From: a bacterium
Lineage (GTDB): Bacteria; Gemmatimonadota; Glassbacteria; GWA2-58-10
Length of the DNA: 44,212 bases
Assembly (NCBI GenBank): GCA_021372515.1
Contig: JAJFUG010000044.1
Location: 1-44,212, forward strand
Direction of reading: 5' to 3'
In this document: piece after piece, positions 24,253 to 34,600 of the stretch
How positions within the stretch are numbered: the stretch's first letter is position 1
How the letters are laid out: each line of letters begins with the position of its first letter
Notes under the pieces: model-generated
Seen by the model: the letters and a program-made list of their open reading frames with translations, nothing else
Database searches by the model: none
Told to the model about the DNA's origin: nothing
Translations under genes and position numbers: made by a program

Positions 24253-27200
24253 CTATTCTACGTGGATGAGCGGAATCTCGACCAGAAAGACCGCCCCGCC
24301 CGCGGCGGCATCGGAGACTTTGACCCGTCCGCCGAACTCCTCCGCAAAGCGCTTCACAATCGCCAGGCCGAGGCCCATGCCCTGTTCCGGCTTCTTGGTG
24401 GTGAAAAACGGGTCGAACAGCTTGTCCCGCAGCTCCGCAGGCACTCCGGGGCCGTTGTCCTCCACCGCCAGGCAGGCCGAGCCGTTATCCTGGTACAGCC
24501 TGATCCGGATCGATTTGTCCCCGCCGTCCACCGTGTCCAGGGCGTGGATTGCGTTCACCACCAGGTTCAGCACGATCTGCTCGGTGTTGACCTTGTTGGC
24601 CTGGACCAGGATGGACTTGTCCTTTTCCTCGAGTGCGAGATCTATGCCATGCGAATCAAGCTGGCCGCGGACCAGGAGCAGGGCGCTGTGCACGGCCTTG
24701 TTCAGGCTGATTATCTCGGTCCGACCGCCACCCGGCGAGGCCCAGTAGGAGCGCATCTGGCTGATTATCCTCGAAATACGGCCCACGCTGCCCGAGATCG
24801 AGAGCAGCAGTTTCTCGTACTGTTCCGGGAGTATGCCCGCGTTCTTCCGGAGCCAGAAAAACACGGTGTCCGCCACGGCCTTGATGTCGTTGAGCGGCTG
24901 GTTGATCTCGTGCGTTATCCCGGCCGCGATCACGCCGATGGAGGCCAGACGCGCGGCTTTCTCGGCCATCTGGATCGACTCGCCCTGCTTTTTCTCAGCC
25001 TCCAGGCGGGCCTGGAAATGACAGAACCGTTCCCAGGCGTTGGTGATTATGTCCGTGGCGGTCTGGAAGAATTCGAGTTCCTCCGGTTTCCAGCCGTACC
25101 TCTCCCGGCGGCCGAAACAGACCAGCCGGACTACCTGCCCGGAAATGAGCAGCGGGAAGATACAGACCGAGCCCAGAGCGAGCCCCAGGAAGAAATCGCG
25201 CCGCTCCGGCTCCAGGGCGCGGACATCCTCCGAGACAAAACACCCGCTCTGCCTGATCCGCTGCAGCAGCCAGTGGGTCAGGACGATGGCTTTCTCACCC
25301 CGGTTCTCCCGGGCGGTGGGATCATCCTGCGCGCACTTTTCCCCGCTCCCCGCCTCCGACTGGCCGTCCGGGAGTGGTTCGAGAAGGCAGGCCTCATCCA
25401 GGCCCATCTGCTCGGCAATCGCAAGCATGATCTCCTCCACCGCCTCCTGGAACGAGACCGACGAGCTCATGCGCGAGGCGATCGCGGCCAGAAGGCTCTG
25501 GTGCTTGAGCATGACCTCCAGGCTGGAATGCTGCTGCTGAAGGTCGCGGGTGCGCTCGACCACGAGCTTTTCGAGCAGGACATGCCGGTGGACCGCGTAA
25601 CCCAGAAGGATGAGGATGACCGTGCCACCGATGGTCATGATGATCTGGAAACCGAGTTCCCGGTACCAGGGCACGAGCACGGTGAACCCGAACCCCGCCG
25701 GCTCGGGAGTGACATTCAGATTGTCGTCCATGGCCCGGACCTCGAAACGGTGCGGGCCGTAGGGCAATTTGTTGTACACGGCCACGTTACCGGGCTTGAA
25801 CTGCGACCACTCGCCGCTGTCCAGACGGCAGGAGTACAGAAGGCGCTCGGTGCGGGTCTGTTTCCAGCGGTCCGCACCGGAAAAGATGAGCCGCACCTCG
25901 CCATCCGGCGGGGTTTCCCGCAAATTCTCATTTTCGGGAACGAAAGTCAGGGGCGGGTCGGCGTCCGCCTCCGGGTGGTACAGGCTCAGGCCGCCGATAG
26001 TGCCGGCCCAGACCCGCCCGCGGCTGTCCTGGAAGATCGAGAAGACCGCCGTGTTCGGCAGTCCGTCCTCGATGGAGTTGGTGACCCAGGCGCCGTCCCG
26101 CCAGCGGTGGATGCCGTTGCCGCTGCCGACCCAGACTGTCCCGTCCTTGCCCCTTACTATCGAGCGCACGCTGGCCAGGCCCGAGCGCACCAACGACCAG
26201 CGCTCCCCGTCGTACTCCTGGATAGCGTCCCGTCCCCCGACCCAGACCCGGCCCTTAGCGACCTCGCAGATACAGAACACACTCCCCCCGGTGTAGCCGT
26301 CCGCCGGACCGAAAGACCTGAATTGACCCTGGCGGTACAGCGCGATGCCGTTGCCGAACGTGCTGGCGATCCAGAGGTCGCCGCTCTCGGTCTCGTAGAG
26401 GTAGCGCAGGTTGCTGATATTGCTCTGCTGGTTCACGTCCAGAAAATGCTTGAAGCTGTGCCCGTCGTAGACCTCCAGACGGAAAACGGAGGAATCGGCC
26501 GCGGGGTGAGTCTCGACCCAGAGCGTACCGTCCCGCCGGGGAGCGATCAGCCGGATGTAATGTACATCTGACTTGCTTATCGCCACCTGCTGGGGGTGCG
26601 GCACAAACCCGAAGCTTTCCCTGACCGGGTCGAAGGTGAGCAGCGAATCCTGGTACTTCAGCGTTCCGATCGCGATACGGCCATCCGGCAGGCTGCTGAT
26701 CGACTGGGTCATGTAGGGATGGGTTTCCACGCCCTTCGGCAGCGGATAGATTGTCCAGTAGTTGTCCTGAAAGTGCAGCAACTGGTAGACCGCCGCAAAC
26801 CAGAGCCCTCCCTGGCGGTCCTCGCAGATCGAATGGATGCGGCTGTCGACCTGACGGACCTGCACCGGGGTCCTCCATATCGGCGGGGTATACCGGGCCA
26901 GACCGTGGGAGGTCGCCAGCCAGAACACTCCCTGCTCCCCGACTGCGACATCGAACAGCTCCCCGGAGAGCAGACCGGCTTTCTCCTGGACTTTCTCCTT
27001 TCCCCCCAGGATCAGGGAAAGCGCCTGATGTTCCTTGACCGCCCAGAAGCTGCTGTCCTGTCCCGGCCAGCCCTTGATCACCTCGCCGCTGTAGCCGGTG
27101 AGAACCCGCCAGCCGGTCCCGTCAAAATGGACCATTTCTTTCCGGCCGCTGCGGGCGTTCACTCCCACGGCCACCAGTTCTCCATCCGGTGCACAGCTCA

Positions 27201-27918
27201 GGGTCTGAAAGTTTTTCAATCCCGTGCTCAGCAAGGGGAAAGCCTGCCATTGCAGGCCGGCGCCCCCGGCTTGCCGGGTGAGACGGCAGACACCCCTTTC
27301 GGCGGTCAGCCAGATATTGTCCGCTGCATCAATGTTCATGTCGATAAAGCGGCCCAGACCAATATTCTCAGCCGTTACGGCGACTGCCCGGCTGCCTGTG
27401 GCGATGTCGAAGCGGCCCAGCGATGCAGGCAGAAGGAAAAAGAAACTGTCCTTTTCCCCCGGCAGCATGAGTATACGGGCGTTAATCTTGGGACCGTCTT
27501 CATCTACTTTGGAGGCAAGGCTTTCAATTTCATCCACCGTGTACTGGGTCAATCCACCGTCGCTTAGCAGGTATGCATTGCCGGTAGCGAAAACCCAGAT
27601 TTGGCCCGCTCCGCTCTCATACACACGCCCGTTCCCGCTGACCTCATAAGAATAGCGGACAAACCCTCCATCCGGCGCCGGCCAGCCGTCCAGACGGCCC
27701 AGTTTGGTCGTTTCTCCATGGGAAATATAGACTTGTCCGTCACGGCAGATCGAGACCCCGCTTGTATAGGGACCCGACAGGCCGTCCTCCACGCCGAAAA
27801 ACCGCCATTCGGCCTGCTGCTGGCAGTTTGCCCCACGGATGCACAACAGCAGCGCGGCCGCTCCCAAGAACAGGGCGACGGCCAGCGGGCGCCAGATTGT
27901 GTAAACCGGGTGCGGCAT
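24253..27918 (-). CDS. Beta-propeller sensor histidine kinase (Reg_prop/Y_Y_Y, GAF, HisKA, HATPase)
   Basis: A 1221-residue membrane sensor. After a signal/anchor segment (about 10-30) come two-component-regulator propeller blades, for example IHSICEDRQGGLWFAA, VRSIVRGKDGTVWVGSGNGI and AVFSIFQDSRGRVWAGTIGG (to about 660), and a Y_Y_Y-like domain (to about 745). One transmembrane helix (FQIIMTIGGTVILILLGYAV), a GAF-like domain (about 800-970), a HisKA domain with phospho-acceptor H1003 in THEINQPL, and an HATPase domain (N box NLVVNAIHAL, DNGPGVP, GMGLGLAIVKRF) follow. The periplasmic propeller resembles that of Bacteroidetes hybrid PUL sensors, which bind oligosaccharides, but there is no fused receiver or AraC domain; output goes to the adjacent NtrC-type regulator. 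Ligand is likely a glycan fragment (inference). Confidence 0.92.
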   Translation of the reverse strand: MPHPVYTIWRPLAVALFLGAAALLLCIRGANCQQQAEWRFFGVEDGLSGPYTSGVSICRDGQVYISHGETTKLGRLDGWPAPDGGFVRYSYEVSGNGRVYESGAGQIWVFATGNAYLLSDGGLTQYTVDEIESLASKVDEDGPKINARILMLPGEKDSFFFLLPASLGRFDIATGSRAVAVTAENIGLGRFIDMNIDAADNIWLTAERGVCRLTRQAGGAGLQWQAFPLLSTGLKNFQTLSCAPDGELVAVGVNARSGRKEMVHFDGTGWRVLTGYSGEVIKGWPGQDSSFWAVKEHQALSLILGGKEKVQEKAGLLSGELFDVAVGEQGVFWLATSHGLARYTPPIWRTPVQVRQVDSRIHSICEDRQGGLWFAAVYQLLHFQDNYWTIYPLPKGVETHPYMTQSISSLPDGRIAIGTLKYQDSLLTFDPVRESFGFVPHPQQVAISKSDVHYIRLIAPRRDGTLWVETHPAADSSVFRLEVYDGHSFKHFLDVNQQSNISNLRYLYETESGDLWIASTFGNGIALYRQGQFRSFGPADGYTGGSVFCICEVAKGRVWVGGRDAIQEYDGERWSLVRSGLASVRSIVRGKDGTVWVGSGNGIHRWRDGAWVTNSIEDGLPNTAVFSIFQDSRGRVWAGTIGGLSLYHPEADADPPLTFVPENENLRETPPDGEVRLIFSGADRWKQTRTERLLYSCRLDSGEWSQFKPGNVAVYNKLPYGPHRFEVRAMDDNLNVTPEPAGFGFTVLVPWYRELGFQIIMTIGGTVILILLGYAVHRHVLLEKLVVERTRDLQQQHSSLEVMLKHQSLLAAIASRMSSSVSFQEAVEEIMLAIAEQMGLDEACLLEPLPDGQSEAGSGEKCAQDDPTARENRGEKAIVLTHWLLQRIRQSGCFVSEDVRALEPERRDFFLGLALGSVCIFPLLISGQVVRLVCFGRRERYGWKPEELEFFQTATDIITNAWERFCHFQARLEAEKKQGESIQMAEKAARLASIGVIAAGITHEINQPLNDIKAVADTVFFWLRKNAGILPEQYEKLLLSISGSVGRISRIISQMRSYWASPGGGRTEIISLNKAVHSALLLVRGQLDSHGIDLALEEKDKSILVQANKVNTEQIVLNLVVNAIHALDTVDGGDKSIRIRLYQDNGSACLAVEDNGPGVPAELRDKLFDPFFTTKKPEQGMGLGLAIVKRFAEEFGGRVKVSDAAAGGAVFLVEIPLIHVE

Positions 27919-28041
27919 AGGCCAGGGGTCTCCATAAAACCTTCAACTTGCACTCCGGCTGTCTCGAAAACAGGCCGCGGTGAATTCAGACCCGATTGTA
28001 GCATACTCAGGCAGGCAAGAACAATACCCGGCTCCATTCCA

Positions 28042-28057
28042 TGCAACAACCGCACCA
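28042..28057 (-). promoter_or_regulatory. Candidate sigma-54 promoter for the sensor-regulator operon
   Basis: Minus strand TGGTGCG-N4-TTGCA (28057-28042) keeps the invariant GG and GC exactly 10 nt apart, with a perfect TTGCA -12 box and two mismatches in the -24 box. It lies about 125 bp upstream of the sensor start and 29 bp from the GH2 stop, and would allow autoregulation by the encoded NtrC-type protein. Confidence 0.45.
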
Positions 28058-28085
28058 GAGAATTCCACCTCGCCCGCGGGTCGGC

Positions 28086-30872
28086 TCATTTCAGCCCGAT
28101 CAGGAGTTTCCGGGCGCTGCGCTCCACATTCCAGCCGTCGGTCTGAAGGTTCAGCTCCAGACCGCTCAAGTCCGCGGCCCGCCCGGTCACCTGGAGCGAG
28201 GCGCGCAGGGTGCGCTTTTCCCCGGGCAGAAGGTTGATGTAATTGTCATCCAGGTAGAAACGCACGCCCTCCGGCAGGTCGGTGACCAGGGTCTCCAGGC
28301 CCATAATCGCGTTGGGGCCGCGGTTGACATAGGTTATCTCGAACTGTTTTTCCTCGCCGCGCGCCAGGCTCTTGGGAAGCTGAGCCAGGGCCGGCTGAAT
28401 CCCATTCTTGGCCCACCGTCCGTACTCGCCGAAGAAGCCGCCCGAGACGCTGTGACGGTCCGCGTCGCCGATCAGGCCGGTGTACTCGTTGCGCACCAGG
28501 AAAAGGCCCTGCGCGTCGAACACCTCCAGCCGGAGAAGGAAATTGTGCTCCGGGCTGCCCGTGGGCACGGTCCAATCCAGCTTACCCAGGCAGGCGGCGC
28601 CGTAGGCCCCCACCGAGCCGCTGAATGCTTTGCTGTACACCCGCGCGGCTTTTTCGCCCAGGTATATCCCGGCCGTGACCTTTAGTCCGTTCATAGCCTG
28701 AAGGTTGTCGTTCACCAGGCAGATGTCCAGATTATAGGGCTCGCCGGGCTTCAGGACCGCGTACTGCTGCGAGGCGATAACCTGAAGCGGAAGGCCGGAG
28801 CGCTTGAACGTGTAGTAATGGTTCTTGCAGGTGCCGTACCAGTCGACCATGGACCAGGAGGTGGTGGGCCAGACATCGTTCATGGCCCAGAACAGGCAGC
28901 CCGAGACCTTGAACCGTTCCAGGCGCGTGTTTTCGAGCTGGGACTGCCAGCCGATGACGTTGTTCAGCATCTCGATCCGGATCAGCTCGTCCAGGTTGCG
29001 CGGCACGCCGTAGAGCGAGTCGTTGCCGTGCACGTCCGCGATCAGCTCCACGTTGTGGAAAGCCAGGGGAACAGTGTTGGGCTCGATCGGGAACAGCTCG
29101 TCCTCTTTCAGGAACTTGAGCATGTCCGAGCGCGGCGGCCAGGACTGCTGGTAGCCGCCCTCGCTCACGAAACTGCCGTAGCGGGCCGCACGCCCGGCCG
29201 TGGGGAGAATGCCCATCCCGCCGTGCACATCGCCGCCGTGCGGGGAGGACTTGTGGAACTGACGGGTCCCGTCATAACGGCGGCAGAGCTCGCGCAGGTG
29301 CTCGATCTGCCACAGACGGTCGCTGCGGGTGGCGTCGAACTCGTTGCCCCCGCAGTAGAGGACCAGGCTGGGGTGGTTGCGGGTGCGGACAATGTTGGCC
29401 TCCACGGCCTGCCAGGAGAGGTCCTGCGGCTGGGCGTTGGAGAAGCTGCCGACCCAGAAATCCTGCCAGACCAGTATTCCCAGGCTGTCGCAGAGGTCGT
29501 AGAACGTGTCGGTCTCGTAGAGGCCCTCGCCCCAGACCCGGAACATGTTGACCCCGGCCCCGGCGGCCAGCCGCAGAAGGTACTCGTAGCGCTCCGGGGC
29601 CAGGTCGAGCATAGCGTCCACAGGGATCCAGTTCATCCCCTGGCAGAACACCTTGCGGCCGTTGATCTCGAACGTCCAGTCGTACCTGCCGCCTTCAAGC
29701 TCGGGGTCGACCCGGCGCTGATAGATGGACGTCACCGGAGCATCCGACTCCTCGTTGCGCACCATCCTGAGCGTGCGAACCCCGAAACGCTCCTGGGCCC
29801 GGCTGAGCATGGCCCCGCTTTCATCCACCAGAGCGGCCTCGATCCGGTACAGGGGCTGGCCTCCCAGGGGCAGCGGCCACCACAGCTCGGGCCGCTCCAG
29901 GCTGAACGTGTCCGACAGGCAGAGCCGCCCACCGGCCGGGACCGAGACCGCAAGGGTCCGCTCCAGGGCCACGCTCTCCCGGCCGCCGGGGCGCACACTG
30001 TAGCGCAGCTCGGCCGTGCGGGTCCTGTCGCTCTCGTTGCGCAGGTTGAAATCCACCGCCAGACGGGCCGCCGCACCGCCGCCGTCCAGCTCAACGGTCC
30101 GGACAAACAGGTTGTCCAGGCTCAGGAAATCCGAGGCCACGAGCCGGATCGGCTGCAGGATGCCCAGCGGCACCAGGTGCGGGCCCCAGTCCCAGCCGAA
30201 AAAACACTTGGACATCAGGAACTCGCCAGCCTGGGGGTTGGTGGGTGTCACATGCGGCCGCTTGTGCAGCGATCCGTCCATGGTGTGCCAGTCGATGAAT
30301 TTCAGGTCCGGTATGGCCTTGGAGGAGTTCTCCGGCGCCCGCAGACGGATCGCGACCACGTTGCTCCGGCCGAACTGAAGGCCTTTCTGCACCTCGATGT
30401 CCAGCGGCTGGTAATCGCCGACTGTCACGCCGCACCAGGTCTGGTTCACCCAGACATCCGCGCGGTAATTGATCAGGTTGCACTTGAGCGCCACCCGCCG
30501 TCCCCGCCACGCCTCCGGGATGTCGACAGTCCGGGTGAACCACCACTCCCGGTCCTCCACCCACTTGAGCGAATCGCAGTTTTGCTCCACGTAGGGGTCG
30601 GGAACCCGCCCCAGGGCGAACAGGTTGTGCTGCACGCTGCCCGGCACCTGCGCGCAGAGCGCGCCGCCGGTCAGTTGAGCGGTGTCGGGCGGCGGATCGA
30701 CCAGGGTGATCGCCAGGCTGGGTTTCCACATCCCCATGCCGATCACGAAATCCTTCATCCGCCAGGCGCCATCCAGCGAAATCTCATCCGGCGAGGCGGC
30801 CGCCCGGATCGTGGGAGCAAAGCCGAAAGCAACGAGGCAGACTGCCAGCAGAAAGGTGAGACGGGTTTTCAT
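28086..30872 (-). CDS. GH2 family beta-mannosidase, secreted
   Basis: The ATG at 30872 is chosen because it directly begins a signal peptide (MKTRLTFLLAVCLVAFGFAPTIRA); a frame start at 30908 adds 12 residues. The 928-residue protein has the GH2 layout: sugar-binding domain with ISLDGAWRMKD and VPGSVQHNLFALGRVPDPYVEQN, FFGWDWGPHLVPLGI (a beta-mannosidase signature region), an Ig-like domain, and a TIM barrel. E511 in YCGGNEFDATR is the likely acid/base and E571 in VSEGGYQQSWPP the likely nucleophile. GH2 beta-mannosidases remove beta-1,4-mannosyl residues from mannans or N-glycan cores. The gene lies upstream of the sensor operon on the same strand, 167 bp away. Exo-glucosaminidase is a less likely alternative. 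Confidence 0.9.
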   Translation of the reverse strand: MKTRLTFLLAVCLVAFGFAPTIRAAASPDEISLDGAWRMKDFVIGMGMWKPSLAITLVDPPPDTAQLTGGALCAQVPGSVQHNLFALGRVPDPYVEQNCDSLKWVEDREWWFTRTVDIPEAWRGRRVALKCNLINYRADVWVNQTWCGVTVGDYQPLDIEVQKGLQFGRSNVVAIRLRAPENSSKAIPDLKFIDWHTMDGSLHKRPHVTPTNPQAGEFLMSKCFFGWDWGPHLVPLGILQPIRLVASDFLSLDNLFVRTVELDGGGAAARLAVDFNLRNESDRTRTAELRYSVRPGGRESVALERTLAVSVPAGGRLCLSDTFSLERPELWWPLPLGGQPLYRIEAALVDESGAMLSRAQERFGVRTLRMVRNEESDAPVTSIYQRRVDPELEGGRYDWTFEINGRKVFCQGMNWIPVDAMLDLAPERYEYLLRLAAGAGVNMFRVWGEGLYETDTFYDLCDSLGILVWQDFWVGSFSNAQPQDLSWQAVEANIVRTRNHPSLVLYCGGNEFDATRSDRLWQIEHLRELCRRYDGTRQFHKSSPHGGDVHGGMGILPTAGRAARYGSFVSEGGYQQSWPPRSDMLKFLKEDELFPIEPNTVPLAFHNVELIADVHGNDSLYGVPRNLDELIRIEMLNNVIGWQSQLENTRLERFKVSGCLFWAMNDVWPTTSWSMVDWYGTCKNHYYTFKRSGLPLQVIASQQYAVLKPGEPYNLDICLVNDNLQAMNGLKVTAGIYLGEKAARVYSKAFSGSVGAYGAACLGKLDWTVPTGSPEHNFLLRLEVFDAQGLFLVRNEYTGLIGDADRHSVSGGFFGEYGRWAKNGIQPALAQLPKSLARGEEKQFEITYVNRGPNAIMGLETLVTDLPEGVRFYLDDNYINLLPGEKRTLRASLQVTGRAADLSGLELNLQTDGWNVERSARKLLIGLK

Positions 30873-30963
30873 GACGGGATACCCCCTGACGGAATTATGC
30901 AGTCGCAAGCCGTGCGGACCGGCTCCCTGGATTGGAATCGGCGCGAAGTTTGATACGCCCCTA

Positions 30964-30991
30964 AAATTAAGGCCGGCCCGGAAATTGGCAA
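30964..30991 (-). promoter_or_regulatory. Candidate sigma-70 promoter for the GH2 gene
   Basis: Minus-strand TTGCCA (30991-30986), 16-nt spacer, TAATTT (30969-30964), about 92-119 bp upstream of the chosen GH2 start. Each box matches the consensus at four or five positions. Confidence 0.35.
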
Positions 30992-31280
30992 CTGCTTCGG
31001 CCCGGGTGTCATCGAGAGGCGATTCCGCCGCGGCCGAAAGTTGCCTTCGATTTCCGGTATGGTTTGTGCTTTTTTTGTGGTAAGGAAAGCAAAATCTCCT
31101 CGACAGACGGATGCCGCGGCCTACACACTCTTCAAGGGAAACGACAGGTAAAACCGTCCCAAAGTTCAGGGGCTCTGGACGCAGGGCTTGAGGCGGATAA
31201 TGCTGACAGTCCCGGCGGGCTCATCCCTCAAGAACACCCTGAATATGCGTATCACCAGATAGCCGGACATCGGTTCGGGA

Positions 31281-31317
31281 CAAAAAACAGGGCCTGGGAA
31301 GACCTCCCGGGCCCTGT
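31281..31317 (-). terminator. Strong intrinsic terminator, leftward, without an assigned gene
   Basis: The arms 31287-31298 and 31306-31317 form a 12-bp stem (one T-G pair) with a 7-nt loop; on the minus strand it is followed by TTTTTTG (31287-31281). This is a textbook Rho-independent terminator. The nearest genes point away from it, so its transcript is unassigned. Confidence 0.8.
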
Positions 31318-31585
31318 CCGTTTATGGCCGGACATATCAGAGGTCTTCTAAATGTCCTGCGTGTGTGGCCCGGGAGTTGACAGAACCGGTCCGAGCCACC
31401 CCGGGAAATGATGTTTTCAGCCCCCGGTTACGGCCGATCGGCAGCACATTTCATTTTTTTAGGCAGTAAACACCCCACCCGTTCTACAAAGATACACTGT
31501 CAGATCAGCCCGACCGGGCCGCAGTGCGCAGGCGGGCGCAAAAACAGGCCGGTTCATGAGGAGCGTTCCCACGGTTTACAACCAT

Positions 31586-31614
31586 TTGACATCCTTCGCA
31601 GTAGGGAGTAAAAT
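31586..31614 (+). promoter_or_regulatory. Sigma-70 promoter of the multi-PAS kinase gene
   Basis: TTGACA (31586-31591), exactly 17 nt, TAAAAT (31609-31614). This is a near-perfect consensus, predicting a start of transcription near 31621 and a leader of about 65 nt before the ATG at 31687. AAGGAT lies just before the start codon. Confidence 0.75.
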
Positions 31615-31686
31615 CAAGAAAAATTGCATTCACTTTTTTCTGTTTCCATTTGTTGAGGGATACCTCGGGCTGTTCAAGGATGATAA

Positions 31687-34600
31687 ATGGATAAAAAAGA
31701 AGTGAATGCCGATGACCTGAAAGAAATTACCAGCTTGCGTCAGAAAGTGGCGCAACTGGAAGCCGACAACAGGCGCCTGAGGAAGACAGAACCGTCCTCC
31801 GGCGCGCTGCTGCAATCGCTCGCTGGCAGAATCCCCGATCTGGTGTACAGGCTGGACACGGAAGGCCGTATTGTCTACGTGAACGAGGTGGTAAGCAACT
31901 ACGGCTGCACCCCCTCCCAGTTGATCGGAAAAAGCATCCTCGATTATGTCCACCCCGAGGATTTCGATCTGGCCCGTTTCCGTCTGAACGAACGCCGCAC
32001 CGGCGACCGCGCCACCCACCTGTTCGAAATACGTCTTCGGTTCCCCCACGGAACAGTCGAGGCTCAATCCCCCGATGCCCCTGAGCCTGAGCCTTATCTT
32101 TTTACGGTCAGCGCCGAGGGCCTTTACCGGTCGGAGAAGCCCCGGGCCGATACATTCATCGGCACCCAGGGTATCGCCCGCGACATCACGGAGTGCAAGA
32201 GGATAAAACAGGCCCTCCATCTGAGCGAAAACCGTCTGCTGGAAGCGCAGCGCGTGGCGCAGGTCGGAAGCTGGGAGCTGGATATCCGGTCCCGCGCACT
32301 GTGGTGGTCGGATGAAGTATTCAGGATATTCGGTTTCGAGCGCGACAAATTCGACGGGACGATGGAGACTTTCTTCCGTTGTGTTCACCCGGACGACAAG
32401 CAGATGCTGGAAGATCTCACGCTCGCGGCCTGGAACGACCGGCAGCCTTTCGATGTGGACCATCGCATAATAAGACCGGACGGTGAAATCCTTACGGTGC
32501 ACGAATTGGCGGAAGTGACTTTCGATGACAGCAGCCTTCCGGTGCGCATGATCGGCACGGTGCAAGATATCACCGACCGAAAGGCGGTCGAGCTGGCCCT
32601 CCGTGAAAGCGAGGAAAATTTCCGCAGCCTCTACGAGGCGATTTCAAGCGGCGTGTTCGTGCAGACCAGCGATGGAAAACTGATCCAGGCCAATGATATC
32701 GCCCTGGAAATCCTGGGGCTGAAGGCCGAGGATTTCCTGAGCCGCGATTCGTTCCATCCCTCCTGGAGAGTCTACGATGACCAGGGCAACCTGCTGCCTC
32801 CGGAGCGCCACCCCTCGATGCTGACCCTGGCCACCGGCAAACCGCTGCGGAATTTCCCCCTCCGGGTGATCCAGGGTGATGGGCAAGAATCACGCTGGCT
32901 ACTGGTCAGCACCCAGCCGGTGTTCATCTCCGGCGGGAAAAAGCCGGACCGGGTGGTGGCCTGCCTTACCGACATCACCGCGCAGAAACAGGCCGAATAC
33001 GCACTGGAAGAGGAAGTGCTCCGGCGGCGTGTGCTGGTCGATCAGTCCAGGGACGGGATCGTGGTGCTGGACGACGGGGGCAAGGTGTTCGAGGCGAACC
33101 GGCGCTATGCCGAGATGCTCGGATATACGCCAGAGGAGGTCCTCCAGTTGCATGTCTGGGATTGGGATGCCCGCTGGGACCGTGGAAAGCTGCTCCAGAT
33201 GATCCACACGGTCGACGAGAAGGGGGATTTCTTCGAGACCCGCCACCGGCGCAAGGACGGGAGTATATTCGAGGTCGAGATCAGCACCAACGGCGTGCTG
33301 ATCGGCGGGAACAAATATATATTGTGTATCTGCCGCGATATTACTTGCCGCAAGCAGGCCGAGCAGGCCCTGCGCGAGAGCGAGGGACGCTTTCACGACT
33401 TGTTCGAGCACGCTCCCCTCGGCTACCAGTCGCTGGACGAGGATGGCAGAATCATCGAGGTAAACGAGGCCTGGCTCGAAACTCTCGGCCACGCCCATGA
33501 GGAAGTCATCGGAAAGTGGTTCGGCGATTTCCTGGCCACCGAATACGTCGAGGCGTTCCGCGAACAGTTCAGGCGGTTCATATCAGCCGGCAGAATACAT
33601 GCCGAATTCGAAATGCTGCGAAAGAGCGGCGAGAGACGCTACATCGCCTTCGAGGGCCGGGTCGCCCACGCTCAGGATGGGACTTTCAAGCAGACGCATT
33701 GTATCCTGCTGGATATCACCGAAAGTAAAAGGGCCGAAAACGCACTGCTGTCTCTGGTGCTCGATACGACCGGACCGACAGGCACGGAGTTTTTCAATCA
33801 GATGGTCCGCTGGCTGAACCGCTGGCTCGGAACGGACATCGCGCTGATCAGCGAGAGCGGGGCGGACGGCATCCAGAGAAGCCTGGCCATGGAAACCGAC
33901 GGTCTGCCGGTGGAGCATTTCGAGTACACGCTGGCCGGAACGCCGTGCGAAAACGCCTCCCAGAAAGGTTTCTGCCATTATGCCGAAAGCCTGGGACACC
34001 TGTTCCCGAACGCCAAAGATGTTGAAAGGTTCAATATCCAAGGGTATGCCGGCATACCGATGCGCAACGGCAAGGGAGAGACCCTGGGCGTGATCTGCGT
34101 CATGTCGCACGGCAACCTGCACCTTCCCCAGTGGGCCGAGCCGATCATGAGCATGCTCTCGGCCCGGTCCGCCGCCGAATTCGAACGCATGCGGGCGGAA
34201 ACCAGGCTCGTTCACTCCCACACGCTCATGCGCTACATCATTGCGCATGCCCAAAGCGCGATCGCGGTTCTGGACAGGGACATGCGTTACATTTTCGTCA
34301 GCGAGCATTTCCTCAACGACTACAAGGTGAAAGAGAAGGATGTCATAGGCAAGTGCCATTACGACGTGTTCACCGACCTGCCCGTAAGACTGCGGGAAGT
34401 GCACCGTCAGGCCCTGGCCGGAGTGGTTTCCAGCGCAGACGAGGACCCCTTTTACCGCGAGGACGGGTCGGTGGATTGGACGCGCTGGGAATGCCGTCCC
34501 TGGCACGAGGAAAACGGTGCTGTCGGCGGGATTGTCCTTTACACGGAAGTGATCACCGAGCGGATCAATGCGCTGAACAAGCTGCGAGAGAGCGAGGAGC

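Larger units (their letters stand above)
30873..31686. other. 814-bp divergent intergenic region
   Basis: This lies between the GH2 gene (leftward) and the multi-PAS kinase (rightward). It holds a possible GH2 promoter, an intrinsic terminator pointing leftward with no recognised gene feeding it (31281-31317), and a strong rightward sigma-70 promoter (31586-31614). Short open frames exist but none has a convincing ribosome site plus codon pattern. The stretch 31318-31585 may encode a small leftward RNA. Confidence 0.5.

Noticed and set aside
24253-27918. A Bacteroides-type hybrid two-component system (HTCS) for the propeller sensor
   Set aside because: The C-terminus ends after the HATPase domain; there is no fused receiver or AraC-type helix-turn-helix, and an NtrC-type regulator follows as a separate gene.
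31064-31351. A 95-codon plus-strand open frame in the intergenic region
   Set aside because: No ribosome site, unusual start context and no recognisable domain; it runs through the leftward terminator hairpin.
31630-32565. A 311-codon minus-strand open frame over the start of the multi-PAS kinase
   Set aside because: Overlaps well-defined PAS domains on the other strand, and its composition is that of an antisense frame. It also cannot explain the terminator at 31281-31317 without running across the whole intergenic region.
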